DNA of 64,000 bases, taken from NCBI RefSeq assembly GCF_001746365.1, contig NZ_MJAJ01000008.1:62001-126000 (forward strand). Reading direction: 5' to 3'. Made by a program: the position numbers and the translations under genes. The DNA comes from Streptomyces sp. LUP30. GTDB lineage: Bacteria; Actinomycetota; Actinomycetes; Streptomycetales; Streptomycetaceae. The number at the start of each line of letters is the position of its first letter. Position 1 is the stretch's first letter. Under the pieces are notes generated by a model that was given only the letters and a program-made list of their open reading frames with translations, did no database searches and was not told where the DNA came from. Shown one piece after another: positions 47,108 through 59,512 of this stretch.

Positions 47108-47293
47108 ATGGGCATCTTCGACAGGTTCAAGAGCAACAAGGCGGCCCAGGACAAGGCCAGGGACATGTCCGACGCCGCCGAACGGACGGTCAACGAGAAG
47201 ACGGGCGACAAGTACGAGTCCCAGGTCGACACCGGGCAGCGGAAGCTGCACGAGCGGCTCGGCATGGACGAGGACCGGCCCGAACAGCCGTAG
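47108..47293 (+). CDS. Antitoxin-like protein (MT0933/Rv0909 family)
   Basis: 61-residue charged helical protein: MGIFDRFKSNKAAQDKARDM, then EKTGDKYESQVDTGQRKL. The G-I-F-D-x-F-K start and the KTGxKY motif are characteristic of the MT0933-like antitoxin family. No toxin gene is adjacent. In Streptomyces such proteins are often solitary and stress-related, so the antitoxin role is only by family name. The ATG at 47108 follows AAAGGAG. Confidence 0.75.
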   Translation: MGIFDRFKSNKAAQDKARDMSDAAERTVNEKTGDKYESQVDTGQRKLHERLGMDEDRPEQP

Positions 47294-47549
47294 CCCGCCC
47301 GCTTCGGCCCTGGAGGGACCACTCGCGGCCCGGTCGCGCCGCCCGGTCGACCGGGCTTCCGCGTCCGGGCCGTCCGGGCCGCCGGGCCGTCCACGACCGG
47401 CCTGGGGCGCCCATGCCGCTGCCACCGGCACGGCCCGGACAGGGCCGGCCCGACAGCGCGGCCCGGCGCCGTTCCACCACGGCGTCCACGACGGCCGCCA
47501 CCGGAGTGCGCCCGCGCGGCGCGCTGCGGTGGCGGCCGCCGCGGGTGTT

Positions 47550-51083
<3,534 letters not shown>

Positions 51084-51420
51084 GGGGGGCTTTCTGTCCG
51101 AGGGGCCGGGCACGTCCCGTCCTGTTCGGGATCAGGGCGCACCGGGTCCGGGGTGGGCAACGCGAAGGGCCCGACGCGTGTCACGGGCCGGGGGCGTCCA
51201 GCGTACGACGGGGCGCGGACGTTCGCCGGGGGCTGTGGACAGCCCCCGGGGCGGGTCGGGCCCGTGCGCCCTCCGGGGTGCCCCCGAGGTCGGCCCCGTA
51301 GGGCTGCCCCCGTACGGGCCGAGCGGCGCCGGACGGCCCGGGACGCGCGGACGGCCCGGCACCGAGAAGACCCCCGTCCTCCTCGGTGCCGGGCCGTGCG
51401 GCCCTGTCCGTCCCGCGGTG
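51084..51420. other. mfd upstream region
   Basis: 337 bp between mfd and the second exporter, both on the minus strand. The exporter terminator lies at 51351-51397. The remainder is GC-rich without a recognisable gene. Confidence 0.5.
51351..51397 (-). terminator. Terminator of second MacB-type exporter
   Basis: Perfect 16-bp stem (51351-51366 with 51382-51397) and a 15-nt loop, 24 bp beyond the permease stop on the minus strand. Confidence 0.75.
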
Positions 51421-54000
51421 CTAGTCCGTGGCGATCGCGTTCAGGACGTTCATGCGGCCCGCCCGGAACGCCGGGATCAGTGCGGCGAACAGGCCCACGA
51501 ACGCGGAGCCGATGAACACGCCGATGATCGTCGGCCACGGGATCTCGAGGACGTTCAGGCCCTGCAGGGCGAGCAGCCGCTGGGCGGTCGCGCCCCAGCC
51601 CATGCCCAGTCCGAGGCCGAGCAGCGCGCCGAAGAGGGCGATGACGACCGACTCCATGCGGATCATGCGGCGCAGCTGGCGGCGCGAGAGGCCGATCGCC
51701 CGCATGAGGCCGATCTCCCGGGTGCGCTCCACCACCGACAGGGCCAGGGTGTTCACCACGCCGAGGACCGCGACGATGATCGCGAGGGCGAGCAGACCGT
51801 AGATCAGGTTCAGCAGCTGCCCGATCTGGTCCTTCAGCTGCTGCTTGTAGTCGGTCTGGTCGCGCACGGTGTACTGCGGGAAGCCGTGCAGCGCCGACTT
51901 CAGGGCGGTGTACGCGCTGTCCTGCTGCCCGTCCTTGGCGGTGGCGAAGACCAGCTGGTCCAGCGGCACCTTGCCGGCCGGGACGTACTTCTTCAGGGTG
52001 GCGATGGAGGTGTACATCGCGCCCTGGTCGATGACGCCGTCGCTGCTGGTGATGGCGCGGACCGTCAGCTGTGCGGTGGAGCCGTCCTGGAACGCCACGG
52101 CGATCCTGGAGCCGAGCTTGATCTTGTGGTCCTCGGCGAACTTCTCGTGGACGGACATGGAGTCGGGCCGGTAGGCGTCGGTGAGCTTGCCGGCGACGGT
52201 CTTGACGCGCAGGTCGGTCGCGTAGGTCGGGTCGGCCGCCGTGATCGACGTCTTGTCGAGGGTCTTGCCGTCGGGGGTGGTGAAGTCGGCCTGGGTCCCC
52301 TTGTACTCGGTGACCCGCTGCAGGCCCGAGGTCGACTTGATCGCCTGCACGGCCTCGTCGGTCAGGCGCTGGCCCTTGTCGCTCTGGATGATGAAGTCCG
52401 TGCCGACGCTCTTGTCGAGTTCCTCCGTGGCCGAGGCGACCATGGACGAGCCGACCACCGACAGACAGGCGACCAGCGCGAGGCCGATCATGAGGGCCGC
52501 GCCCGTGGCTCCCGTGCGGCGCGGGTTGCGCAGCGCGTTGCGCTCCGCCATCCGCCCGACCGGGCCGAAGGCACGCAGCAGGACCGCGCCCAGCACCCGC
52601 ACCACGCCGCCGGCCAGCAGCGGGCCGATCACCACGAAGCCGATCAGGCTCAGCACCACGCCGAGGCCCAGCCACATCGAGCCCTCGGCCGCCTTGTCGG
52701 CGACGGATGCGAGATACAGGCCGGCGCCGCCCCCGACGGTGAGCAGCAGCCCGATGACGGCCCGCACCACGCCCGCCTTGGCGTCGGCCGGGGCGCCCGC
52801 GTCCCGCAGCGCGGCCATCGGGGAGACCTTGCCGGCCCGGCGGGCCGGGAGGTAGGCCGCCAGCACCGTGACGACGATGCCGAGGAGCATGCCGACGACC
52901 GGGGTCGTCCAGGCGACCGTGAGGTCGTCGGTGGAGAGGTTCATGCCGGTCATGCTCATGAGCTTCATCAGGCCGACGGCGATGCCGACGCCCGCGCCGA
53001 CGCCGAGGAGGGAGCCGACCACGCCCAGGAGCAGGGCCTCCGCGAGCACGGACCGGTTGACCTGCTTGCGGCTGGAGCCGATGGCCCGCATCAGACCGAT
53101 CTCGCGGGTGCGCTGGGCGACCAGCATCGAGAAGGTGTTGATGATCAGGAAGATGCCCACGAGGAAGGCGACCCCGGCGAAGCCGAGCATCGCGTACTTC
53201 ATGACGTCCAGGAAGCTGCCGACGTCCTTGCGGTTGGCGTCGGCCGCCTCCTTGGCCGTCTGCACCTTGTAGCCGGCGCCGAGCTCGGCCGCGACGCTCT
53301 TCTTCAGCTGCGCGTCGCTGACCCCGGCCGCGGCCGTGACATTGACGTTCGTGTAGACGTCCGGCTCGCCGACCAGCGTCTTCTGGGCGGTCGCGGTGTC
53401 CAGGTAGAAGATCGCCGCGCCGGGGTTGGTGACCTGGAAGGCGGCGAGGCCGGAGACCTTCGCGGTGTGCGTGCCGACCGCGGTGATCACGCCGATCTCG
53501 TCGCCGAGCTTGAGGTGGTGCTTGTCGGCGGTGTCCTCGTCGACCATGACCTGGTCGGAGCCCTTCGGCGCCGCACCTTCGGTGATCTTCATGGTGCGGG
53601 CTTCGTTGGCGTTCCAGCTGCCGACGATGGTGGGTGCGCCGCTGGACGGCGACAGGCTTTCCTTGTCGGCGTCGACGACGGTCGCCGCGCTGGAGAAGAC
53701 CGATCCCTCCGCCGACTTCACGCCCTGCACCTTGCGGACCTTGTCGAGCACGGAGGCCGGCATGACCGGCGGCTTGCCGTTGTCGGCGGTCGTCTCACCG
53801 GTGTCCGAGGCGCCCTTCGCGCTCACCGTCACGTCGGAGGAGGTGGCGGCGAAGAGCTTGTCGAAGGTCGTGTTCATGGTGTCGGTGAACACGAGCGTCC
53901 CGCAGACGAACGCCACCGACAGCAGGACCGCCACGGCCGACAGCGCCATGCGTCCCTTGTGCGCGAAGAAGTTGCGCATCGAGGTTCTGAGCACGGTCAT
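51421..54000 (-). CDS. FtsX-like ABC permease (second MacB-type exporter)
   Basis: 859 residues with the same duplicated architecture as the permease at 28296. An N-terminal helix (about 17-38) and a large extracytoplasmic domain (about 45-260) are followed by the first FtsX core (IFLIINTFSMLVAQRTREIG, LMRAIGSSRKQV), a second extracytoplasmic domain and the C-terminal FtsX core (VVNTLALSVVERTREIGLM, RAIGLSRRQLRRMI). ATG 54000 overlaps the ATPase stop as ATGA. The substrate is unknown. Confidence 0.9.
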   Translation of the reverse strand: MTVLRTSMRNFFAHKGRMALSAVAVLLSVAFVCGTLVFTDTMNTTFDKLFAATSSDVTVSAKGASDTGETTADNGKPPVMPASVLDKVRKVQGVKSAEGSVFSSAATVVDADKESLSPSSGAPTIVGSWNANEARTMKITEGAAPKGSDQVMVDEDTADKHHLKLGDEIGVITAVGTHTAKVSGLAAFQVTNPGAAIFYLDTATAQKTLVGEPDVYTNVNVTAAAGVSDAQLKKSVAAELGAGYKVQTAKEAADANRKDVGSFLDVMKYAMLGFAGVAFLVGIFLIINTFSMLVAQRTREIGLMRAIGSSRKQVNRSVLAEALLLGVVGSLLGVGAGVGIAVGLMKLMSMTGMNLSTDDLTVAWTTPVVGMLLGIVVTVLAAYLPARRAGKVSPMAALRDAGAPADAKAGVVRAVIGLLLTVGGGAGLYLASVADKAAEGSMWLGLGVVLSLIGFVVIGPLLAGGVVRVLGAVLLRAFGPVGRMAERNALRNPRRTGATGAALMIGLALVACLSVVGSSMVASATEELDKSVGTDFIIQSDKGQRLTDEAVQAIKSTSGLQRVTEYKGTQADFTTPDGKTLDKTSITAADPTYATDLRVKTVAGKLTDAYRPDSMSVHEKFAEDHKIKLGSRIAVAFQDGSTAQLTVRAITSSDGVIDQGAMYTSIATLKKYVPAGKVPLDQLVFATAKDGQQDSAYTALKSALHGFPQYTVRDQTDYKQQLKDQIGQLLNLIYGLLALAIIVAVLGVVNTLALSVVERTREIGLMRAIGLSRRQLRRMIRMESVVIALFGALLGLGLGMGWGATAQRLLALQGLNVLEIPWPTIIGVFIGSAFVGLFAALIPAFRAGRMNVLNAIATD

Positions 54001-54785
54001 GACGTACGCCCCCGCGCGTCGAAGTCCTTCATGCGGTCCAGGACGGTCTCGGCGGTCGGCTTGAACATCTCGTCGACGATCCGGCCGTCCGCGAGGTAGA
54101 GCACCCGGTCCGCGTAGGAGGCGGCGACCGGGTCGTGCGTGACCATCACGATGGTCTGCCCCAGGTCGTCCACCGAGCGGCGCAGGAAGCCCAAGACCTC
54201 GGCGCCGGCGCGGGAGTCGAGGTTGCCGGTCGGCTCGTCCCCGAAGATGATCTCCGGGCGGGCGGCCAGGGCGCGGGCCACGGCGACGCGCTGCTGCTGA
54301 CCACCGGAGAGCTGGGTGGGACGGTGCTTGAGCCGGTCGGCGAGGCCGACGGTCTCCACGACCTGGTTCAGCCACGCCTGGTCGGGCTTGCGGCCGGCGA
54401 TGTCCATCGGCAGCGTGATGTTCTCTATCGCGTTCAGCGTGGGCAGCAGGTTGAACGCCTGGAAGATGAACCCGATCCGGTCCCGGCGCAGTTGGGTGAG
54501 CTTCTTGTCCTTCAGCCCGGTGATCTCGGTCTCGTCCAGGTAGATCTGGCCGGACGAGACGGTGTCGAGCCCGGCGAGGCAGTGCATCAGCGTGGACTTG
54601 CCGGACCCCGAGGGGCCCATGATCGCGGTGAACTGACCGCGGGCGATGTCCACGTCGACGTGGTCCAGAGCGACGACCCGGGTCTCTCCGGATCCGTACG
54701 CCTTGACGACCTGCCGCGCCCGCGCGGCAACGGCCGTACGCCCTCCAGTGCCCCCGTGCCTGGGAATGGTCACAGCCGATGTCAC
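53997..54785 (-). CDS. MacB/LolD-type ABC transporter ATPase (second copy)
   Basis: 262 residues. Walker A GPSGSGKST, Q-loop region IGFIFQAFNLLPTL, signature [15 protein letters not shown] and Walker B IIFGDEPTGNLDSRAG are present. It is nearly the same as the ATPase at 27471 over most of its length, and both end in ...DRMK-FDA-GRTS, so the two exporters are paralogues. The GTG at 54785 is seven bases after GGAG; the longer ATG start at 54818 lacks a site. Coupled to the permease by ATGA. Confidence 0.92.
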   Translation of the reverse strand: MTSAVTIPRHGGTGGRTAVAARARQVVKAYGSGETRVVALDHVDVDIARGQFTAIMGPSGSGKSTLMHCLAGLDTVSSGQIYLDETEITGLKDKKLTQLRRDRIGFIFQAFNLLPTLNAIENITLPMDIAGRKPDQAWLNQVVETVGLADRLKHRPTQLSGGQQQRVAVARALAARPEIIFGDEPTGNLDSRAGAEVLGFLRRSVDDLGQTIVMVTHDPVAASYADRVLYLADGRIVDEMFKPTAETVLDRMKDFDARGRTS

Positions 54786-54839
54786 GGTGAATCTCCTATG
54801 TCGGATATCAGAAGTCATGGTGCGGCGCCGCGGGCGGTG

Positions 54840-54884
54840 GTGCCGGGTGACGCCGTGCCCGGTGACGCGGTGCCCGGTGATGCT
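54840..54884. repeat. 15-bp tandem repeat, three copies
   Basis: Three consecutive 15-bp units of the form GTGCCCGGTGACGCC with one to three substitutions, about 55 bp upstream of the second ATPase gene. Confidence 0.85.
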
Positions 54885-55287
54885 CGCCGGTGAAGCGCTA
54901 CGTCGAAGAGTCTGTCTCGGGAGGCGATCCCGCGCGCTGGTGCTCGGGCCCGTCTTCCCGGGGGGTTAACCCCACCCCCCGACACGGGGGCTGACCGCCC
55001 CCCTGCCGGTCGCCGTCCACCCCCGTCGACGGCGTAAAGCCAGGTTAAGGACCGTTCGGGCCCCGTCTCCTCCTCCGTCAGTACGAACCCTCCCCCAGCC
55101 GTAGTACGGAGGTACCCCTAGGGGCCGTCCACCGCGGGGTGGAGAAGCTCTCGGGGTCGTCTCCACCCTCCGGCCCGCCCAGCCTGCACCCTCCCGTCGC
55201 GTGAGCCTCAAGTGGGAAGCTTGGTTCCGCCAAATGGGTGCAAGGGGCACGGAGAATCGGCCACGAAGGCGTCAGGCCACGGCACAC

Positions 55288-55326
55288 CGGGACACGGGTC
55301 ACGGGACACAGGTCACGGGACACGGA
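55288..55326. repeat. 14-bp tandem repeat, about 2.8 copies
   Basis: CGGGACACGGGTCA followed by CGGGACACAGGTCA and a partial third unit. Further GGGACAC words are scattered down to the DHA2 gene start. Confidence 0.85.
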
Positions 55327-55382
55327 GTGGCGGATGGCGGAGCGGCGGGGACACAGGGCACAGGGACACGGGGAGGAATCCG

Positions 55383-56888
55383 GTGGGGGACACGAGACCC
55401 GCGACACGCGAGACCGGGCGGCCGGCGCAGACACACCGACGGGGAGCGGTGGTCGCCGCGCTCATGCTGTCCATGGCGCTGGCCGCCCTCGACTCCACCA
55501 TCGTCTCCACGGCCGTCCCGCAGATCGTCGGCGACCTGGGCGGATTCTCCGTCTTCTCCTGGCTGTTCTCCGGCTACCTGCTCGCCGTGACCGTCACCCT
55601 GCCGGTCTACGGCAAGCTCTCCGACACCTTCGGCCGCAAGCCGGTCCTGGTCGCGGGGGCGTCCCTGTTCCTGCTCGGCTCGCTGCTGTGCGCGCTGGCC
55701 TGGAGCATGGGGGCGCTGATCGCCTTCCGCGTCGTGCAGGGCCTGGGCGGCGGGGCGCTGCAGGGCACCGTGCAGACGCTCGCCGCCGACCTCTACCCGC
55801 TGGAGGAACGACCGAAGATCCAGTCGAAGCTGTCCACCGTGTGGGCGCTCTCGGCGGTCGCGGGGCCCGGCCTGGGCGGGGTGCTGGCCGCCTACGCCGA
55901 CTGGCGCTGGATCTTCCTGGTCAACCTGCCGGTGGGAGCGGCCGCGCTGTGGCTGATCGTCCGTCATCTGCACGAGCCGCACCGGCGGTCCCGGCGCGAG
56001 GGGCGGCCACGCGCGCGTGTCGACTGGGCGGGCGCGCTGGCGGTGTTCGCCTGCGGCGGAGTGCTGCTGACGGCGCTGGTGCAGGGCGGGGTGGCCTGGC
56101 CGTGGCTGTCGGCGCCGTCGCTGACCCTGTTCGGCACGGGGCTGGCGCTTGCCGGCCTCGTCGTGGTCGTCGAGCGCCGCGCCGCCGAGCCGATCATCCC
56201 CGGCTGGGTGTGGCGGCGCCGGACGATCGCCGCGGTCAACCTCGCCCTGGGCGCACTGGGCCTGCTGATGGTGGCCCCGACGGTGTTCCTGCCGACGTAC
56301 GCCCAGGCGGTGCTGGGTCTCGCGCCGGTGACCGCCGGGTTCGTGCTGTCCGTGTGGACCCTGAGCTGGCCGCTGTCCGCCGCCCTCAGCCAGCACGTCT
56401 ACCGGCGCATCGGGTTCCGGGACACCGCGCTGCTGGGCATCGGAGCGGCCACCCTGATCCTGCTCGCCTTCCCGCTGCTGCCGTATCCCGGCCGGGCCTG
56501 GCAGCCGACGGCGCTGATGCTGCTGCTCGGCGCCGCGCTGGGCCTCTTCCAGCTCCCGCTGATCGTCGGCGTGCAGGCGACGGTCGGCTGGTCGGAACGC
56601 GGGACGACCACCGCGTCCGTGCTGTTCTGCCGACAGACGGGCCAGACGGTCGGCGCGACCCTCTTCGGGGCGGTGGCCAACGGCGTGCTGGCCGCCCGCC
56701 TCGGCGGCGCGAGCGACCTCGACTCGCTCGCCCGCGACCTGGGCGTCGGCGCCGCCCCCGACGCGACCCGCCGGGCGGTCGCCGACGCCGTGCACGCCGT
56801 GTACCTGGGCGCGGCCTGCGCGGCGGCCCTGGCGTTCGTCGTCCTGCTGACGCTGGCGCCGCGCCGCTTCCCGGTCCGGACGGAGTGA
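55383..56888 (+). CDS. DHA2-family MFS multidrug transporter
   Basis: 501-residue proton-driven drug exporter with about 14 membrane helices. Motif A GKLSDTFGRKPV is in loop 2-3, motif C-like segment WALSAVAGPGLGGVLAAYAD in helix 5, and motif D1-like ALDSTIVSTAVPQIVGDLGG in helix 1, all typical of DHA2 (EmrB/QacA-type). The GTG at 55383 follows GGGGAGG; frames extending upstream would translate the 14-bp repeat region and are rejected. The substrate is unknown. Monocistronic. Confidence 0.9.
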   Translation: MGDTRPATRETGRPAQTHRRGAVVAALMLSMALAALDSTIVSTAVPQIVGDLGGFSVFSWLFSGYLLAVTVTLPVYGKLSDTFGRKPVLVAGASLFLLGSLLCALAWSMGALIAFRVVQGLGGGALQGTVQTLAADLYPLEERPKIQSKLSTVWALSAVAGPGLGGVLAAYADWRWIFLVNLPVGAAALWLIVRHLHEPHRRSRREGRPRARVDWAGALAVFACGGVLLTALVQGGVAWPWLSAPSLTLFGTGLALAGLVVVVERRAAEPIIPGWVWRRRTIAAVNLALGALGLLMVAPTVFLPTYAQAVLGLAPVTAGFVLSVWTLSWPLSAALSQHVYRRIGFRDTALLGIGAATLILLAFPLLPYPGRAWQPTALMLLLGAALGLFQLPLIVGVQATVGWSERGTTTASVLFCRQTGQTVGATLFGAVANGVLAARLGGASDLDSLARDLGVGAAPDATRRAVADAVHAVYLGAACAAALAFVVLLTLAPRRFPVRTE

Positions 56889-57239
56889 GCCGCGGGGCGG
56901 CGCGACGCGACCCGGGGACGGTCGGCGAGCGCGGGGCATGAGCGGTCGACGAGAACGGACCACGAGCGGGCGGCGAGCGGACCCGAGCGGGCGGCGAGAT
57001 CAGCCGGCGTGATCGGGCGGCGTGCGGGCAAGGAGAACGGGCGGGATCGGACGGCGAGGTGCGGGGTTAACGCCGGTAACACCCCAGGTCAGACACTGTT
57101 CCGCACAGTAAGCGCATACCGACCGGCCAGTTTGGTGAAAACCCTTCGCAGCGGGCGTACTCCCGAGTAGCGTGCGTCCCTCGCACCCCCCACCTCCCTG
57201 CGGTCCGCCGCCACGGAACCGAGCCATGCAAGGAGCGGG
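56889..57239. other. Intergenic region before symporter operon
   Basis: 351 bp. The left half is made of degenerate GAGCGGGCGGCGA-like words; the right half contains a palindrome (57158-57169) and the ribosome-binding site of the DUF485 gene. No gene seen. Confidence 0.45.
57158..57169. promoter_or_regulatory. Palindrome upstream of symporter operon
   Basis: TACTC-CC-GAGTA, 5-bp arms, embedded in GCGTACTCCCGAGTAGCGT, 71 bp before the DUF485 start. Candidate operator or promoter element for the uptake operon. Confidence 0.4.
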
Positions 57240-57677
57240 ATGTCCCACCACCCGTCACGCCCCGACCCCGCCTACCCCACCTACCCCTGGCAGCCGCCGC
57301 CCCCACCGCCCGAACCGCCACGCCGGCGCCTCGCCCACCACGCCCCCCTCGGGCGCCACAGCGACCTGCGCGTCCTGCGCGGCGCGTACCGCCGCCAGCG
57401 TCGCGTGGCCACGCTCACCGCGCTCGGCTACTTCGTCGCCTTCCTCGTCCTGTCCGCGTTCGCGCCGTCCCTGATGACCGGCGCCGTCGCCCCCGGACTC
57501 CCCGCCGGACTGCTGCTCGCCCTGCTCCAACTCCCCGTCACCGGACTCGCGATCGTCGTGTACGAGTACACCGCCCGCCGCCGCGTGGACCCGCTCGCCG
57601 AGCGCATCCGCGACCTCTCCGAAACCGACGCCAGGCGGGACGCCCGGGAAACCCACCCCAAGGGGGCCGGACGATGA
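57240..57677 (+). CDS. DUF485 membrane protein
   Basis: 145 residues. A Pro/His-rich N-terminal tail (1-35) precedes the DUF485 domain with two membrane helices (about 62-80 and 85-110). These are flanked by LRVLRGAYRRQRRVATLTA and VVYEYTARRRVDPLAERIRD, the latter being the conserved Y-x-R-x-x-DPLA-type end of the family. DUF485 proteins are obligate small partners of acetate/cation symporters. The ATG at 57240 follows AAGGAGCGG. Its stop overlaps the symporter ATG as ATGA. Confidence 0.85.
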   Translation: MSHHPSRPDPAYPTYPWQPPPPPPEPPRRRLAHHAPLGRHSDLRVLRGAYRRQRRVATLTALGYFVAFLVLSAFAPSLMTGAVAPGLPAGLLLALLQLPVTGLAIVVYEYTARRRVDPLAERIRDLSETDARRDARETHPKGAGR

Positions 57678-59284
57678 CCGAGTTCAGCGACGACGCACAG
57701 ACCATGTCCCTCGTGGCGTTCACCGCGGTCGCCACCATCACGCTGCTGCTGTGCGTGATGACCGGCCCCGACCGCGACGACCTCGACGAGTTCTACACCG
57801 GCTACCGCTCCCTCTCCCCGCTGCGCAACGGCCTGGCCATCGCCGGCGACTACATCTCCGCGGCCACCGTCCTGGGCACCGGCGGCGTGATCGCACTGTG
57901 CGGCTACGACGGCGTCGTCCTCGCCCTGAGCACGGCGCTCTCCCTGATGCTGCTGATGTTCCTGCTGGCCGAACCCCTGCGCAACGCGGGCCGGTTCACC
58001 ATGGGCGACGCGCTGGCCCGCCGGATGCCCGGACGCGCGGTACGCATCACGGCCTGCGCGGTGACCCTCGCCGCACTGCTGCCGATGATGCTCGTGCAGC
58101 TCGCCGGCACCGGCCAGCTCCTCGCCTTCATCCTGGGGTTCTCCGGCGACTCCGTGAAGTCGGGCTGCATCGTCTGCATGGGCGTACTGATGATCAGCTA
58201 CGCGGCGATCGGCGGCATGAAGGGCACCGCCCTCATCCAGATGCTGAAGATCGTGACGCTGCTCGGCTCCGGTGGGGCGATCGCCCTGATCGTCCTGTAC
58301 CGCTTCGACTGGAACCCCGGCGCGCTCTTCGACGCGGCGGCCGAGGGCAGCGGAGTCGGCGACGCCTTCCTGCGCTCCGGCCTGGAGTTCGCCGGCAGTC
58401 CCTATCCCCGGCTGGACATGATCACCACCCAGTTGTCCGTCGTGCTGGGCGGCGCCTGCCTGCCGCACATCACCATGCGCATGTACACGGCCTCCAGTGC
58501 CCGCCAGGTGCGCCGGTCCATGTCCTGGGCGGTCTCGGGCGTCGCCCTGTTCGTGCTGGTCATCACGGTCGTCGGCTTCGGCGCGACGGCGCTCGTCGGC
58601 CGCGCGGTGATCGCCGGGGCCGACCCGCGCGGCAACACCGCCTACCTGCTCGGCTCCCGGGGCGCGTTCGGCCCCGACATCTCCACCGCCGAGACCCTCC
58701 TGTTCACGACGGTCACGACGGCGATCTTCCTCACCGTGCTCGCCTCCGTCGCCGGCATGATCCTCGCCTGCGCCAACTCCCTGGCCCACGACGTCTTCGC
58801 CGCCCGCAACCCCCGGATGTCACCGAGCCGCGAGATGCTCCTGGCCCGGCTGTCCGCGCTCGCCGTCGGGGCGCCGACGATCCTGCTGGCCACCCAGGTC
58901 CAGCACCGCAGCCTCCAGCCCCTGGTCACCCTGTCCTTCTGCCTCGGGGCCTCGGCGCTCGCCCCGGCGCTGGTCTACAGCCTCTTCTGGCGCCGGTACA
59001 CCCGCACCGGCCTCCTGGCCACCCTCATCGGCGGCACCGTGTCCGTCCTGCTCCTCATGCCGGGCACCAACCTCGTCTCGGGCTCCCCCCTCGCAGCCTT
59101 CCCCGAGGCCGACTTCAACTGGTTCCCCTTCACCACCACCGGCATCGTCACCGTCCCCCTCGGCTTCGCCTTCGGCTGGCTGGGAACCGCGCTGTCGGGC
59201 CGCCACAAGGCAGAGGAACAGCGCCGCCAGTACGAGGCGGTGGAGGGCTGGATCCTGGCCGGGGCCATCAGGAGGGAGGACTGA
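57674..59284 (+). CDS. Solute:sodium symporter family (ActP-like) transporter
   Basis: 536-residue inner-membrane symporter of the SSS family, similar to acetate/glycolate permease ActP, with about 13 helices. Characteristic segments are DEFYTGYRSLSPLRNGLAIA, GDYISAATVLGTGG (Na-binding helix), GAIGGMKGTA-like AAIGGMKGTALIQMLKIV, and CANSLAHDVFA. The short-chain carboxylate substrate is inferred from the family and the DUF485 partner. Translation is coupled to DUF485 by ATGA. It ends just before a 30-bp tandem repeat array. Confidence 0.88.
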   Translation: MTEFSDDAQTMSLVAFTAVATITLLLCVMTGPDRDDLDEFYTGYRSLSPLRNGLAIAGDYISAATVLGTGGVIALCGYDGVVLALSTALSLMLLMFLLAEPLRNAGRFTMGDALARRMPGRAVRITACAVTLAALLPMMLVQLAGTGQLLAFILGFSGDSVKSGCIVCMGVLMISYAAIGGMKGTALIQMLKIVTLLGSGGAIALIVLYRFDWNPGALFDAAAEGSGVGDAFLRSGLEFAGSPYPRLDMITTQLSVVLGGACLPHITMRMYTASSARQVRRSMSWAVSGVALFVLVITVVGFGATALVGRAVIAGADPRGNTAYLLGSRGAFGPDISTAETLLFTTVTTAIFLTVLASVAGMILACANSLAHDVFAARNPRMSPSREMLLARLSALAVGAPTILLATQVQHRSLQPLVTLSFCLGASALAPALVYSLFWRRYTRTGLLATLIGGTVSVLLLMPGTNLVSGSPLAAFPEADFNWFPFTTTGIVTVPLGFAFGWLGTALSGRHKAEEQRRQYEAVEGWILAGAIRRED

Positions 59285-59346
59285 CACATCCGTCGGCCGT
59301 GCGGCCGGCCCGAGAGGGCCAGACACGGTCAGACACGGCCGCTCGG

Positions 59347-59512
59347 CTGTGCGACCGGTCAGACACGGTCGGCCGGCTGTGCGACCGGTCAGACGCGGTC
59401 AGTCTGCTGTGCGGCCGGTGAGGCGCAGTCAGTCTGCTGTGCGGCCGGTCAGACGCGGTCAGTCTGCTGTGCGGCCGGTCAGACGCGGTCAGTCTGCTGT
59501 GCGACCGGTGAG
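59347..59512. repeat. 30-bp tandem repeat array, about 5.5 copies
   Basis: Units begin at 59347, 59377, 59407, 59437, 59467 and 59497 (partial), each starting CTGTGCGRCCGGTCAGAC-like and differing by a few bases. The right end enters the last codons of the coiled-coil gene, so its stop codon (59491-59489) is part of a repeat unit. There are no spacers, so it is not a CRISPR. Confidence 0.95.

Larger units (their letters stand above)
54786..55382. other. Divergent regulatory region with two short tandem repeats
   Basis: 597 bp between the divergent exporter and the DHA2 transporter. It contains a 15-bp triplet repeat (54840-54884) and a 14-bp repeat (55288-55326). Open frames through it are repeat-driven and lack start signals. 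Promoters not assigned. Confidence 0.45.

Noticed and set aside
59347..59512. CRISPR array
   Set aside because: Repeats are directly adjacent without spacers and no cas genes are present; it is a degenerate tandem repeat.
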